Under the pieces are notes generated by a model. The model saw nothing but the letters and a program-made list of their open reading frames with translations, ran no database searches and was not told where the DNA came from. Of a DNA stretch of 64,000 bases, positions 17,409-27,223 are shown piece by piece (position 1 is the first letter of the stretch; every line of letters starts with the position of its first letter). The DNA is from Flavobacterium degerlachei (GTDB lineage Bacteria > Bacteroidota > Bacteroidia > Flavobacteriales > Flavobacteriaceae). The translations under genes and the position numbers were made by a program. Where the stretch lies: the NCBI RefSeq assembly GCF_900106645.1, contig NZ_FNMV01000003.1, forward strand, positions 124,001 through 188,000. The letters are read 5' to 3'.

Positions 17409-18893
17409 TTAGTCCAACTTAGGCAAATGAAAATCGTCAAAAACACTTTTCTCTGCCATCAACGCTTCTATTTCATCTGACTTCCTAGGCGCTTCTGCTG
17501 ATAGGTTAACAGGACCATTGGTCGATATTAGAATATCATCTTCAATTCGCACCGCAATTCCCCACCATTTTTTATCACAATCTGAGCCATTTGGAATATA
17601 AATTCCTGGTTCTACAGTTAGAACCATGTCTTCCTCAAATTTGTTGTATAAGCCTGGATCGTGAACATCTAAACCAATGTGATGTGAAGTACCATGAGGG
17701 AAATATTTTCTAGATTCCTCTTCGGTTCTGATGATTCCCAATTGCAGCAAACCTTCAGTGATTACTTTTCGTGCCGCCATATCTGGAGCAGCAAAGCTAT
17801 TGCCTATTATTACTGTAGCGATTCCCGCTTCTTGCGCATCATACACTAAATCATAAATAATCTTTTGTTCTGGCGAGAATTTACCGTTTGCCGGAATAGT
17901 GCGCGTTACATCAGCAGTATAACCGTGGTATTCCGCACCCAAATCCATTAAAACCAAATCGTTTTCGATTTTTGTTTTAATGTTTTCAATATAATGCAAT
18001 ACGCAACCGTTGTTCCCAGCTCCTACGATAGAAGGATAACCTTCAAACTCACTTCCATATTTCTTATAAACGAACTCATGCACGCCTTGAATCTCGGTTT
18101 CTGACATTCCGGGATGCATTGCTTTCATGATTTCACGTTGTCCCATAGCAGATATACGAACTGCCTTTGTAAGCAACACCATTTCTTCCTTGGTTTTTTT
18201 CTCGCGCAAACTTGCCATATAGTTCGTAATGGACTTAGTATCCAGAACAGCCCTTGGAGTACTAATATTTTTTTTAAGATTCAATTCCTTTTGCATTTTT
18301 GAATCCATTTTAGGTAAGATCTTTTCATTATATCCAATTTGTGTTTTAAAAGCAGCTACCAGTTTAAACAAATCGGCATTATCCCGTTTTGAGTTTCTAT
18401 AGTCATCTTGAAACTCCTTGAATTGTACAGTAGAAAAACTAGAAAAATCAATACCTGAGTTCAAAAACTCCTTGCCATTTAAGGCGACTTCAAAACCTAA
18501 ATCCTTTTTGGCTCCTTCAGTACCCACACGAACCCCGGTCCATTGCTCCGCCTGTGCATTCTTTTCCTGAACATACAGCATTTCGTTATATATCTTTCCC
18601 TCTTTATTGGTTTGATCGTTCGAAAAAACAACTAAAACCGAATTAGGTTCTTTGTACCCCGTCAGGTAATAAAAGTCGGGATCTTGATGGTACACATAAT
18701 CCACATCATTAGCACGGTTGCGAATTGGATTCCCAAAAAATACAGCCACGCTATTATTAGGCATTTTGTTACGAAGTGCCTCTCTTCGTTCCTTATGGAA
18801 TTGGGAAGACAAATAATCGGTGGGAGTACCATTTTGAGCCATCGAAAAATAGGCACAAAAAACCGTGATGATGAAGCTTAATTTTAAAGACAT
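17409..18893 (-). CDS. pepP: Secreted Xaa-Pro aminopeptidase (aminopeptidase P, M24B)
   Basis: The mature enzyme follows a signal peptide (MSLKLSFIITVFCAYFSMAQ), which sets the start at 18893 rather than the frame extension at 18917. The N-terminal creatinase-like domain includes NRANDVDYVYHQDPDFYYLTGY. The C-terminal pita-bread domain has all five metal ligands: the two Asp of DLGAEYHGYTADVTR, the His of FPHGTSHHIGLDVHD, the Glu of LTVEPGIY and the Glu of AVRIEDD. It removes an N-terminal residue before proline using two Mn ions. About 494 residues, a normal length. Export to the periplasm sets it apart from cytoplasmic E. coli PepP. It is followed by the bidirectional terminator. Confidence 0.92.
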   Translation of the reverse strand: MSLKLSFIITVFCAYFSMAQNGTPTDYLSSQFHKERREALRNKMPNNSVAVFFGNPIRNRANDVDYVYHQDPDFYYLTGYKEPNSVLVVFSNDQTNKEGKIYNEMLYVQEKNAQAEQWTGVRVGTEGAKKDLGFEVALNGKEFLNSGIDFSSFSTVQFKEFQDDYRNSKRDNADLFKLVAAFKTQIGYNEKILPKMDSKMQKELNLKKNISTPRAVLDTKSITNYMASLREKKTKEEMVLLTKAVRISAMGQREIMKAMHPGMSETEIQGVHEFVYKKYGSEFEGYPSIVGAGNNGCVLHYIENIKTKIENDLVLMDLGAEYHGYTADVTRTIPANGKFSPEQKIIYDLVYDAQEAGIATVIIGNSFAAPDMAARKVITEGLLQLGIIRTEEESRKYFPHGTSHHIGLDVHDPGLYNKFEEDMVLTVEPGIYIPNGSDCDKKWWGIAVRIEDDILISTNGPVNLSAEAPRKSDEIEALMAEKSVFDDFHLPKLD

Positions 18894-18948
18894 ATTTTTA
18901 TTTTTAAATTGAGACAAAAGAAATGTTTCCCCAATTATTACTTACAAA

Positions 18949-19380
18949 CTATTCATTCGTTTTCTTATATTCTAGTCCCGGACCGTCACAATTTTTCCAA
19001 GTACTAGACAACTTAGAGTTAGGAAGGATAAAGAGCTCTTCTTTATTGCTGCCATAGCAACTTCCTATAAGCTCGCTATTTGTTTTATAAGTTAATTCAA
19101 AAAAAGAATCTTCTTGTATTTTTGTAATGAGGTAGCTTCCGGATATTTCCTTTTTGATGCCATTCCTAGTTCTGGATTTGGTAAAACTTCCATCAGTATT
19201 GAATAAATAGTATTCTTGCCATTCCATTGCTGCTCCAGTGGTTTCACTGTTAGGAATATTGCCTGACATTTGGTACAATTCCCACTTTCCTTGATAATCG
19301 GTTGTAATTGCTTTTATATTATCATTGGAACAAGAACAAAAAACCATTAGCAAAGCACAAAAAATAATTGATCTTTTCAT
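18949..19380 (-). CDS. Small lipoprotein of unknown function (possibly lipocalin-like)
   Basis: The 143-residue protein has a clear lipoprotein signal (MKRSIIFCALLMVFCSC; the second cysteine of CSC fits the lipobox best). The mature part is beta-rich with YQGKWELYQMSG at the start, a pattern often seen in small lipocalin-like or META-like lipoproteins of Bacteroidota. The rest (FFELTYKTNSELIGSCYGSN) supports a small beta-barrel fold, but I do not recognise a defined family. Expected at the inner leaflet of the outer membrane or in the periplasm. No operon partner is evident; the gaps on both sides are 55-80 bp. Confidence 0.7.
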   Translation of the reverse strand: MKRSIIFCALLMVFCSCSNDNIKAITTDYQGKWELYQMSGNIPNSETTGAAMEWQEYYLFNTDGSFTKSRTRNGIKKEISGSYLITKIQEDSFFELTYKTNSELIGSCYGSNKEELFILPNSKLSSTWKNCDGPGLEYKKTNE

Positions 19381-19458
19381 TTTTTTTAGAATTTAGATAT
19401 ACTAGATAGATTCTCTTTTATGCTAAAGGTTGCTTCAAAGAACACAATTTTAATTCAC

Positions 19459-20004
19459 TTATCGCTCTTCATACATTTTCAGCAACTGCGTTACCGTATT
19501 CCAGTTCCTGATGCTTGCAGTAAGATTCAGTTTTTTCTCGATGTATTTTTGATCTAATCTTGTTTTTCCTGCCCCTACAGCATATTTAATAAAAATCCTG
19601 TTGCCGTCTATTTTAGCTTCATCGGGTTTGAATTGACTTATTTTTAAATCATTAATATTTTCAGAACGTAATTCTTTCGAAACAAAAGCCACATATATTT
19701 TTTTGATGTCCAGTTCTTTTTCTTTCAAAAAAGGATTGTTTGAAAAGCATTTTCTTAAATCTTCAATTCCAATTACAATTGTTGGAACGTCATGACCAAA
19801 GGCTTTAAAAATCTCTTGCTTGATTATAAAACCAACTTTGGCGGCATTCTCCTCCTCAGTATCTACAAAAACATTACCGGACTGAATATAGGTTTCTACA
19901 TTGGTGAAACCAATTTTCTCCAAAGTCGTTTTCAATAAATCCATTTTCATCATATTATGTCCTGAAACATTGATACCACGAAGAAGTGCAAGATGCGTTG
20001 TCAT
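19459..20004 (-). CDS. DUF1697 family protein
   Basis: The 181-residue protein starts with the strongly conserved DUF1697 signature HLALLRGINVSGHNMMKMDLL and EKIGFTNVETYIQSGNVFVDT. The family is widespread as a single cytoplasmic gene and has an alpha-beta fold with no assigned activity. The C-terminal ATQLLKMYEER-like ending is also typical (here NTVTQLLKMYEER). Length matches the family. It has its own TATCTTTG promoter element just upstream and is separate from the lipoprotein gene downstream. Confidence 0.85.
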   Translation of the reverse strand: MTTHLALLRGINVSGHNMMKMDLLKTTLEKIGFTNVETYIQSGNVFVDTEEENAAKVGFIIKQEIFKAFGHDVPTIVIGIEDLRKCFSNNPFLKEKELDIKKIYVAFVSKELRSENINDLKISQFKPDEAKIDGNRIFIKYAVGAGKTRLDQKYIEKKLNLTASIRNWNTVTQLLKMYEER

Positions 20005-20027
20005 TTTTTAGTTTTTTGTAATTGTTC

Positions 20028-20035
20028 CAAAGATA
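20028..20035 (-). promoter_or_regulatory. -7 promoter element of the DUF1697 gene
   Basis: The minus strand reads TATCTTTG, an exact TAnnTTTG match 23 bp before the ATG. Confidence 0.6.
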
Positions 20036-20100
20036 TTGTGTTTAATGTAGAATTCACAATTTTATTAAAACAGAAAATACGCCTTTGCTTTTCAGCAAAT

Positions 20101-20129
20101 AAAAATCCGAAAGCAATAACACTTTCGGA
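20101..20129 (-). terminator. Terminator of the YhcH-family gene
   Basis: An 8-bp stem (20106-20113 with 20122-20129) with an 8-nt loop is followed on the minus strand by TTTTTATTT. It lies 30 bp past the stop at 20159. Confidence 0.7.
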
Positions 20130-20158
20130 CTCCGAGATACTTCTATCTTATCTAGTAA

Positions 20159-20605
20159 TTAAATCTGAACTTTAACAACTACTTTTTTAACTCTTGAACT
20201 TTGCCCGTTCTGAACGCAAGGCCTGTGTAAGTCATCAGGGAAAAATACCGTAAACATTCCTGCTTTAAGTCTTATATAAGCTGTTTCACCTTCATAGAAA
20301 GTATAATCTTTGTCTAAATCACTAGTTACCACTTTTTGATTCTTTTTGGTAGTAACACCCATTAATTCCGCTCCTTCAATCACATATTGAATATCGATAT
20401 ACTTGGTATGTCCTTCTAAAACACAATCCTTAATTTCCTTTGTATCATACTCCTGAACAATGGCGAATACTTCTTTATTGTCTATTTCATAAGTCCCAGG
20501 CTCTATTTGAACCAAATCTGTATTTTTTATAAATTCAAATCCTTTGGCTAATCTTTCGGTTAGGTTTGCATAAAGACTGTAATTATCAATTTTATCAATT
20601 ATCAT
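20159..20605 (-). CDS. YhcH/YjgK/YiaL family protein (DUF386)
   Basis: The 148-residue cupin-like beta-sandwich protein matches the YhcH/YjgK/YiaL family. Evidence includes VFAIVQEYDTKE near residue 50, then YIDIQYVIEGAELMGV, and MFTVFFPDDLHRPCVQ, whose conserved Asp and His lie at the putative metal site. Members are tied to sialic acid or uncommon sugar metabolism (YhcH is proposed as an N-glycolylneuraminate-processing or anomerase-like enzyme), but no sugar catabolic genes are adjacent here, so the substrate is open. It is a single gene with its own terminator. Confidence 0.88.
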   Translation of the reverse strand: MIIDKIDNYSLYANLTERLAKGFEFIKNTDLVQIEPGTYEIDNKEVFAIVQEYDTKEIKDCVLEGHTKYIDIQYVIEGAELMGVTTKKNQKVVTSDLDKDYTFYEGETAYIRLKAGMFTVFFPDDLHRPCVQNGQSSRVKKVVVKVQI

Positions 20606-20805
20606 GTTTTATTTTTAACTGTTTAATTCTGTTTTATTGCTTTTGCAAAAATGTAAAAAAATATAGCGTTGTTTTAAAAACAAACTCTTTTTATTTTGTG
20701 CTTTTTTCGAAAAATTGAAAAGAATATATACTTACTAAAATATGATATTGATTTAGTCAAAAAAAGCACTCATTGCTGAAAAGTTATAGAAATTGTGTTG
20801 CAATA

Positions 20806-22530
20806 TTAATCAAATAGTGACGGTTGACTATTTTCATTAATTTTACCTTCAAGTTCTAAAACATTATCTTTAATTTCTCTACAAAATTTAAAATTTTTAA
20901 AAACAGAAAGAGGAATTTTATTTTGTGTAAACTTAGAATTATAAACATGGACTATTCTGTGGCAAATTCTAAAAATATCCTCTTTAAATTCACTTTTTAT
21001 AAAATTATTAATATCAATATTAGGATTTTGCAATATTGATTTATGGTTGTTATAAATTAAGTTAGAAATTAAATAAATTCCATGACTACATATGTATCTA
21101 TCTGAATCACCTAACGATTTGATATATTTATCAATCTCTCTATAAACTTTAATAATATTCACTAAGAAAGTAATATTTAATCTACTATTAAATAATACAT
21201 TATAATATTCATCTTCCCATAATTTTCCAATTTCTCGTTTTGCGTAAGTCGAAAAATCAAGGTTATCTTGAAAACCCGCCAATGATATTGTTGCTTCTTC
21301 AAAATAGTAATTATTATCATCCTTGGTCTCGTTCAAATCATCCCTTTTAACATGATAATTTAAATTACCAAGGTAAAATTCATTAATTAATCGATTTTGC
21401 TGATCATCTAAACTAATGAAATCACGTTTTTCAATTCTATTTTGTGTATTACTAGTTATCGTAATATGTTTATCAAAGTCTTTAGGGGTGTTTTCTAATG
21501 ATATTATTTTAACAAATACATTTGCATTATTAACTTTATCAGGTTGCTTCGAAAATGCATGTTTTATGGATCCAACAGTTTGCGCTCCATTAATAATGGA
21601 AACATCTATAAGTTGAAATTTACCGATATCTCTCTTTCCGCTATTATAAGGCGATTTCTTTATCTCTTTACATAGTAAAACTATTCCATTATTTAAATAA
21701 AAAAAATGTTCTGGAGTATTAATTATTGATTTTACTATTTCATAATTAATCGAATTCACACCTATAAAACTTCGTAAATTTTTAGAAAACAATCTTTTTG
21801 GATTGTTTTCGGCTAATTCGGCTATACTCCCACAATTTATCATTCCATAATATGCTTTAAATGGTTCCTCATTAATTCCCCAATTGAACAAATCAATATC
21901 AACATTGATGGGTTCGCCATTTACAGCTTCTTTAAGATTATTATAAGCCTTAACTAAATTATATTCCTCAAAAAAGATTACTTCGTCAGTATCATTTAAA
22001 GCTTCTATTTTATCTTTAATTAATTTTCCAATTTCATCTGAAAGTTTATTTCCTGAATGCACTAAAATAACCTCAATTTTAATATTAGGTGAATTTATTG
22101 CAAATTCAATATCCTTTTTAATTGAATTAATTTTTGAATTAATTTTTGAATTAAATTTAGAAAAATTAAGTGAAAGTAGATCATTAATACCTTCTAAGAA
22201 TTTAAAGGTTTCTCCTTTATCAAAGCTACAATTCCCTTTTTTATTAAATTTAGATTGACAAATATATAATGTATTACTATTATGAGAATATAAAATAGCA
22301 TCTAAACCATTGTCTTTGAAATTATCTACAATACAATTAGAAAGATCAGAAAAATCTAGTCCCGTTATGTTTTTTAAAGCGAATAACAAATACGATTGCG
22401 TCAGCTTTATATTTTCTAACTCTTCATCAGAAATTTTAGCTTTCTCGACTTTTATTTCTTCAATATCTATATATTGAAAAACTTGGTTTTCTAACAACGT
22501 TTTTAACCTTGAAATATGTAAAATACTCAT
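20806..22530 (-). CDS. AIPR-family (abortive infection phage resistance) protein
   Basis: The 574-residue protein has the AIPR domain over its middle. SIINGAQTVGSI (near residue 310) is the hallmark core, preceded by FFYLNNGIVLLCKEI and followed by EKRDFISLDDQQNRL. The N-terminal region (about 60-160) contains DFSDLSNCIVDNFKDNGLDAILY and TLYICQSKF, which looks like a restriction-endonuclease-like (PD-(D/E)XK) fold, with D in GLDAILY and Q-S-K in place of E-x-K. Family members occur in phage-resistance loci, often beside restriction systems, but here the gene stands alone between a YhcH gene and recG. A- and T-rich codon use sets it apart slightly from recG. A promoter element is 59 bp upstream. 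Mechanism unknown. Confidence 0.82.
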   Translation of the reverse strand: MSILHISRLKTLLENQVFQYIDIEEIKVEKAKISDEELENIKLTQSYLLFALKNITGLDFSDLSNCIVDNFKDNGLDAILYSHNSNTLYICQSKFNKKGNCSFDKGETFKFLEGINDLLSLNFSKFNSKINSKINSIKKDIEFAINSPNIKIEVILVHSGNKLSDEIGKLIKDKIEALNDTDEVIFFEEYNLVKAYNNLKEAVNGEPINVDIDLFNWGINEEPFKAYYGMINCGSIAELAENNPKRLFSKNLRSFIGVNSINYEIVKSIINTPEHFFYLNNGIVLLCKEIKKSPYNSGKRDIGKFQLIDVSIINGAQTVGSIKHAFSKQPDKVNNANVFVKIISLENTPKDFDKHITITSNTQNRIEKRDFISLDDQQNRLINEFYLGNLNYHVKRDDLNETKDDNNYYFEEATISLAGFQDNLDFSTYAKREIGKLWEDEYYNVLFNSRLNITFLVNIIKVYREIDKYIKSLGDSDRYICSHGIYLISNLIYNNHKSILQNPNIDINNFIKSEFKEDIFRICHRIVHVYNSKFTQNKIPLSVFKNFKFCREIKDNVLELEGKINENSQPSLFD

Positions 22531-22588
22531 AAAATGGAAGAGTTTATAAAAGAGTGTAAATATAATTGATAATGATTAGTACAAATTA

Positions 22589-22596
22589 CAAAACTA
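22589..22596 (-). promoter_or_regulatory. -7 promoter element of the AIPR gene
   Basis: The minus strand reads TAGTTTTG, matching TAnnTTTG, about 59 bp upstream of the ATG. Confidence 0.4.
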
Positions 22597-22836
22597 ATTA
22601 TCTTTCATCAAAAACTAATTTGCAACGCTAATCGTGTTTATAAACCAAATATACTCTTTTTTCCTACATCACTTTCAATCAATCCCATTTCGAAATTCCC
22701 AAACAAAAAACTATCTTCGCTTTTTAAAAGAGAAAAGAAAATAGAGCACAGAAAAAAAGATCTGAAACATCTATACTCTTTGTTCCATATTCTATTTTTA
22801 CTCTTTACTCTTTACTCTATTTTCCAAAACAGCAAA

Positions 22837-24942
22837 ATGAACAACCTCCTACTTACTCCCATTGAATACTTAAAAGGCGTTGGTCCCAGTCGGGGCGAAT
22901 TACTACGTAAGGAATTGGGGATTCATAAGTATAAGGACCTGATCAATTTTTACCCCAACCGATACATTGACCGTACCCGTTATTACAAAATCAACGAGTT
23001 GCAAAACAATGTTGCCGAGGTACAGATTATAGGTAAGATCATTAATGTTAAAACGGTAGAATTTGGTAAAGGAAGAAAACGCTTAGTTGCCACATTTGTG
23101 GATGATACAGGACAAATGGAACTAGTTTGGTTTCAAGGACACAAATGGGTACGCGAATCTTTGAAAATTAATGAAGTCAGCGTGATTTTTGGGAAATGTA
23201 CTTCCTTCAATGGCATGTATAATATGTCTCATCCTGAAATTGAATTGCTGAGCGAACACGAACAAAGTTTGCGCTCTGCCATGCAACCCGTGTATCCTTC
23301 GACAGAAACTCTAACTAATCGCGGAATTTCAAATCGTACGATTAACAAAATAATGCAACAGCTGTTTCTGGAAACGCATACTTTGTTTTCTGAAACACTA
23401 CCTGATTATTTGATTTCGGAACTGAAACTGATCTCAAAAAAAGACGCTTTAATCAACATTCATTTCCCAAAAAGCGCTGAAGCTTTGGCGAAAGCCAAAT
23501 TCCGTTTGGTATTCGAAGAATTGTTCTTTATCCAGTTGCAACTCATTACTAAAAACCTTGTTCAGAAGCACAAAATAAAGGGTCATCCGTTTACAATTGT
23601 AGGTGAACATTTCAACGATTTCTACCAAAACCACCTGCCTTTTCAACTTACTGGAGCACAGAAAAGGGTGATCAAAGAAATACGAACAGACATGGGTACT
23701 AATGCCCAAATGAACCGTTTGTTACAGGGTGATGTAGGTTCTGGAAAAACGATCGTGGCTTTTATGAGTATGTTGCTTGCACTCGATAATGGATTTCAGG
23801 CCTGCTTGATGGCACCTACTGAAATCCTCGCAAATCAGCATTTAATAGGGTTATCAGAACTCGCTAATGAGTTGAATATAAACATAAAGATACTTACAGG
23901 TTCAAGTAAAACTGCAGCTAGAAGAATTATACACGAAGAACTGGAAAATGGAACTTTACAAATCCTTATTGGGACACATGCCTTGTTAGAAGACAAAGTA
24001 AAATTCCAAAATTTGGGACTGGCAGTCATAGATGAGCAACACCGTTTTGGGGTGGAGCAACGTTCTAAATTATGGAAGAAAAATACGATTCCGCCACACG
24101 TTTTAGTGATGACGGCAACTCCTATTCCAAGAACCTTGGCGATGAGCTTATATGGCGACTTAGACATCTCGGTAATTGACGAATTGCCACCAGGAAGAAA
24201 ACCCATTCAAACCGTACATCGTTTTGACTCAAACCGCCTGAAAGTTTGGAAATTTATACGTGACGAGATTGCCATAGGACGCCAAATTTACATTGTCTAT
24301 CCGTTGATCCAAGAATCGGCTAAAATGGATTTTAAAGACTTAATGGATGGTTACGAAAGTATATCACGTGATTTTCCGCTACCTCAATACTCTATTTCTA
24401 TCTTACACGGAAAGATGAAGGCCGCGGATAAAGATGCGGAGATGAAGCGCTTTAGCGAAGGGAAAACTAATATAATGGTCGCAACGACTGTAATTGAAGT
24501 TGGTGTGAATGTTCCTAATGCTTCAGTGATGATTATTGAAAGTGCGGAACGTTTTGGACTATCGCAGCTACACCAATTGCGTGGGCGTGTGGGACGTGGT
24601 GCTGATCAGAGTTATTGCATCCTGATGACGAGCCACAAATTGAGTTCCGACAGTAAAACCAGAATGGAAACGATGGTAAGCACTAATGATGGTTTTGAAA
24701 TTGCCGAAGTTGATCTCAAACTTCGAGGACCAGGAAATCTTATGGGAACCCAACAAAGCGGCGTACTAAACCTTCAAATCGCGGATATCGTACGCGACAG
24801 GGAAATTTTGGCATTAGCCAGAAACCATGCCGCAAAAATACTAAAAGAGGATGCTCCTTTACAAAAACCAGAACACGCTACCCTAAGAGCAGTGTATATC
24901 GAGTTGACCAAGAAGAAAAATATCTGGAATTATATTAGCTGA
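22837..24942 (+). CDS. recG: ATP-dependent DNA helicase RecG
   Basis: The 701-residue protein has the RecG order. The N-terminal wedge (OB fold, about 60-150) begins LLTPIEYLKGVGPSRGE. The SF2 helicase core follows with GDVGSGKT (Walker A), DEQHRFG (DExH box), TATPIPRTLAMSLYGDLD (motif III), ATTVIEVGVNVPNAS (motif V) and HQLRGRVGRG (motif VI). The C-terminal TRG-type motif region is present. It remodels stalled forks and branch-migrates recombination intermediates. The frame continues upstream to 22780, but the ATG at 22837 gives the standard N-terminus. It diverges from the AIPR gene; TATCTTCG at 22712-22719 is a possible weak -7 element. Confidence 0.96.
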   Translation: MNNLLLTPIEYLKGVGPSRGELLRKELGIHKYKDLINFYPNRYIDRTRYYKINELQNNVAEVQIIGKIINVKTVEFGKGRKRLVATFVDDTGQMELVWFQGHKWVRESLKINEVSVIFGKCTSFNGMYNMSHPEIELLSEHEQSLRSAMQPVYPSTETLTNRGISNRTINKIMQQLFLETHTLFSETLPDYLISELKLISKKDALINIHFPKSAEALAKAKFRLVFEELFFIQLQLITKNLVQKHKIKGHPFTIVGEHFNDFYQNHLPFQLTGAQKRVIKEIRTDMGTNAQMNRLLQGDVGSGKTIVAFMSMLLALDNGFQACLMAPTEILANQHLIGLSELANELNINIKILTGSSKTAARRIIHEELENGTLQILIGTHALLEDKVKFQNLGLAVIDEQHRFGVEQRSKLWKKNTIPPHVLVMTATPIPRTLAMSLYGDLDISVIDELPPGRKPIQTVHRFDSNRLKVWKFIRDEIAIGRQIYIVYPLIQESAKMDFKDLMDGYESISRDFPLPQYSISILHGKMKAADKDAEMKRFSEGKTNIMVATTVIEVGVNVPNASVMIIESAERFGLSQLHQLRGRVGRGADQSYCILMTSHKLSSDSKTRMETMVSTNDGFEIAEVDLKLRGPGNLMGTQQSGVLNLQIADIVRDREILALARNHAAKILKEDAPLQKPEHATLRAVYIELTKKKNIWNYIS

Positions 24943-25380
24943 GTTTTCAATCACAAATGACATGTTTTTTTTTACCACACAGAGTGATAAAAGGAAACTC
25001 GCCCCTTTTTTTTTAAATAAATGAGCCCAATCATTTAACAATTTCTAGTTTCTTTTGGTTTTCCATTAATACTTAAAAATTATTAGCTTCACTTCTCTCA
25101 TCAACTGCTGCTTTATCGATAAAACAAGACTTTCCTAAAACAAAACTCTTGTTTAGCTAACCACCATAATTTGAAACCACAAACTACTCTTTTTAAAAAC
25201 TTCACTAAATTTTGTGTCTTTACTACATCATTAAGTTATAATTAGCATAAATTTCTATTGGTGAATGATAATTTTATCAATAAAAAAAAACATTTTATTT
25301 TCAGCTAAACTTCATTATACCTGTAGTTTAAAAACTATACTCTTTACAAGTCAAAAGAGCTGGGAACTACTGTAAACACT
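24943..25380. other. Intergenic region, nothing recognised
   Basis: This is very A+T-rich non-coding sequence between recG and the aceB operator region. I see no terminator with a clear stem, no RNA gene and no open frame of note. Confidence 0.5.
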
Positions 25381-25505
25381 TGTTAAGTAAAAACTTAACT
25401 AAATTTAAAAGCAATACAATCTTCTTAAAAACAAGCGAATTTTATCATTTTGCGAATATACTTTTTTTTGTAAAAAACAATATTTAACGAACGTTCGCTT
25501 GTTTT
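25381..25505. promoter_or_regulatory. Candidate operator region of the glyoxylate cluster
   Basis: Several dyads crowd the 170 bp before aceB. There is a 7-bp dyad GTTAAGT/ACTTAAC (25382-25388 with 25393-25399). A 12-bp perfect inverted repeat AAAACAAGCGAA (25428-25439) has its complement at 25494-25505. A further TTTGCGAA lies between, and the palindrome CGAACGTTCG overlaps the right arm. The repeated GCGAA resembles the TTTGC-type sites of RamB-like regulators of glyoxylate genes in other phyla; that link is inference and no regulator gene is adjacent. Confidence 0.45.
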
Positions 25506-25550
25506 ATTGAATTAATTGTTCTAAAATTGTACTATAAATCTATAAGCACA

Positions 25551-27149
25551 ATGGAAGATACATTTTTAAGACAATCGAAAATTAACTTTTCAAAAGAGGT
25601 TAATAATTACTACCCAGAAATTCTAACTGATGAGGCATTAGCATTTATCACGGCACTACATGAAAAATTTAATTCTCAAAGACTAGAACTGTTAGAAAGC
25701 AGAATTGCAAAGCAATCCTTTTTTGATAGCGGAAAGTTTCCAGAGTTTCCAAAAGAAACGGAAGACATTAGAAATTCAGATTGGACTGCTGGTACAATTC
25801 CACACGATTTACAAGACAGACGTGTTGAAATTACAGGACCAGTAGATCGAAAAATGATCATTAATGCGTTAAATTCTGGTGCCAAAACATTTATGGCTGA
25901 TTTAGAAGATAGCACTGCTCCTTCTTGGAAAAATGCTATTACAGGTCAACAAAATTTAATAGATGCAAATAAAAAGACCATTTCCTTAATTGACGCAAAG
26001 CGCAATAAATCATATACATTAAACAAAGAAACGGCTGTTTTACTAGTAAGACCAAGAGGTCTACATTTAGACGAAAGACATCTTTTAATAAACAATAAAG
26101 AAACTTCTGGAAGTTTAGTTGATTTTGGTTTGTACGTATTTCATAATACTCAAACAATGCTAAAAAATGGTACAGCACCGTATTTTTATTTGCCAAAATT
26201 AGAGCATTATTTAGAAGCGCGCTGGTGGAACAACGTTTTTGAATTTGCACAAGAATATTTAGAAGTGCCAAAAGGAACTTTTAAAGCAACTGTTTTAATC
26301 GAAACAATTACCGCCAGTTTTCAGCTGGATGAAATAATTTTTGAACTGAAAGACCATATTGTTGGTTTAAATTGTGGTCGCTGGGATTATATTTTTTCTT
26401 ATATCAAAAAATTTAGAAACCATCCCAATTTTGTAGTTCCAAATCGCGATCAAGTAACCATGACTACACCATTTATGGACGCCTATTCAAAGTTAGTTAT
26501 TCAACGTTGCCACAAAAGAGGCATTCTTGCAATAGGTGGAATGGCGGCACAAATTCCGATTAAAAATGACGAAGAAGCAAATGCTGCTGCTTTAGAAAAA
26601 GTTAGAAAAGACAAAGAACGTGAAGTTTTAAACGGTCACGATGGTACCTGGGTTGCTCATCCTGCATTAGTAGCAGTTGCAATGGCTGAATTTAATAAAC
26701 ACATGCCTACAGCAAACCAATTACATGTTACACGTGATGATGTAATCATAACAGAAAAAGATTTAGTTGAGATCCCTAAAGGAACTGTCACAGAAGAAGG
26801 AATTCGAAAAAATATTAACGTGGGTATTTTATATATAGAATCCTGGTTAAGAGGTCATGGCGCAGTTGCTCTTTATAATTTAATGGAAGATGCCGCAACC
26901 GCCGAAATTTCAAGAACTCAAGTTTGGCAATGGTTAAAAAACAAAGTAACACTTGAAGATGGACGACAATTCAAAATGGAATTATATAAAGAATTATTAA
27001 ACGATGAAGTAGCAAAAATCACTGCAGAATTTGGAGAAGAAAACATATCGAAAAGCAAGTTTAAATTAGCTATTTCACTTTTCGACGAACTAGTTATTTC
27101 TGAAGAATTCGAAGAATTTTTAACTCTACCCGCTTACAAATACATATAA
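25551..27149 (+). CDS. aceB: Malate synthase A
   Basis: The 532-residue protein matches the malate synthase A family, which condenses glyoxylate with acetyl-CoA to malate. Diagnostic stretches are TFMADLEDSTAPSW near residue 110, the active-site arginine in VLLVRPRGLHLDERH, LPKLEHYLEARWWNNVF, VLIETITASFQLDEI, GLNCGRWDYIFS and GHDGTWVAHP near the C-terminal third. The frame opens at a TTG (25527), but the ATG at 25551 gives the normal N-terminus. Isocitrate lyase follows after 74 bp without a terminator, so the two glyoxylate-shunt enzymes are one operon. Confidence 0.95.
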   Translation: MEDTFLRQSKINFSKEVNNYYPEILTDEALAFITALHEKFNSQRLELLESRIAKQSFFDSGKFPEFPKETEDIRNSDWTAGTIPHDLQDRRVEITGPVDRKMIINALNSGAKTFMADLEDSTAPSWKNAITGQQNLIDANKKTISLIDAKRNKSYTLNKETAVLLVRPRGLHLDERHLLINNKETSGSLVDFGLYVFHNTQTMLKNGTAPYFYLPKLEHYLEARWWNNVFEFAQEYLEVPKGTFKATVLIETITASFQLDEIIFELKDHIVGLNCGRWDYIFSYIKKFRNHPNFVVPNRDQVTMTTPFMDAYSKLVIQRCHKRGILAIGGMAAQIPIKNDEEANAAALEKVRKDKEREVLNGHDGTWVAHPALVAVAMAEFNKHMPTANQLHVTRDDVIITEKDLVEIPKGTVTEEGIRKNINVGILYIESWLRGHGAVALYNLMEDAATAEISRTQVWQWLKNKVTLEDGRQFKMELYKELLNDEVAKITAEFGEENISKSKFKLAISLFDELVISEEFEEFLTLPAYKYI

Positions 27150-27223
27150 AAAAAACAATCCTGCGATTGCGGTCACAATCAACAGGATCTAATTATTAAC
27201 AAAAAATAACCTAACACAAAATT

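Noticed and set aside
20806..24942. AIPR and recG as one defence unit
   Set aside because: They are divergent, recG is a core gene, and about 300 bp with separate promoters lie between them.
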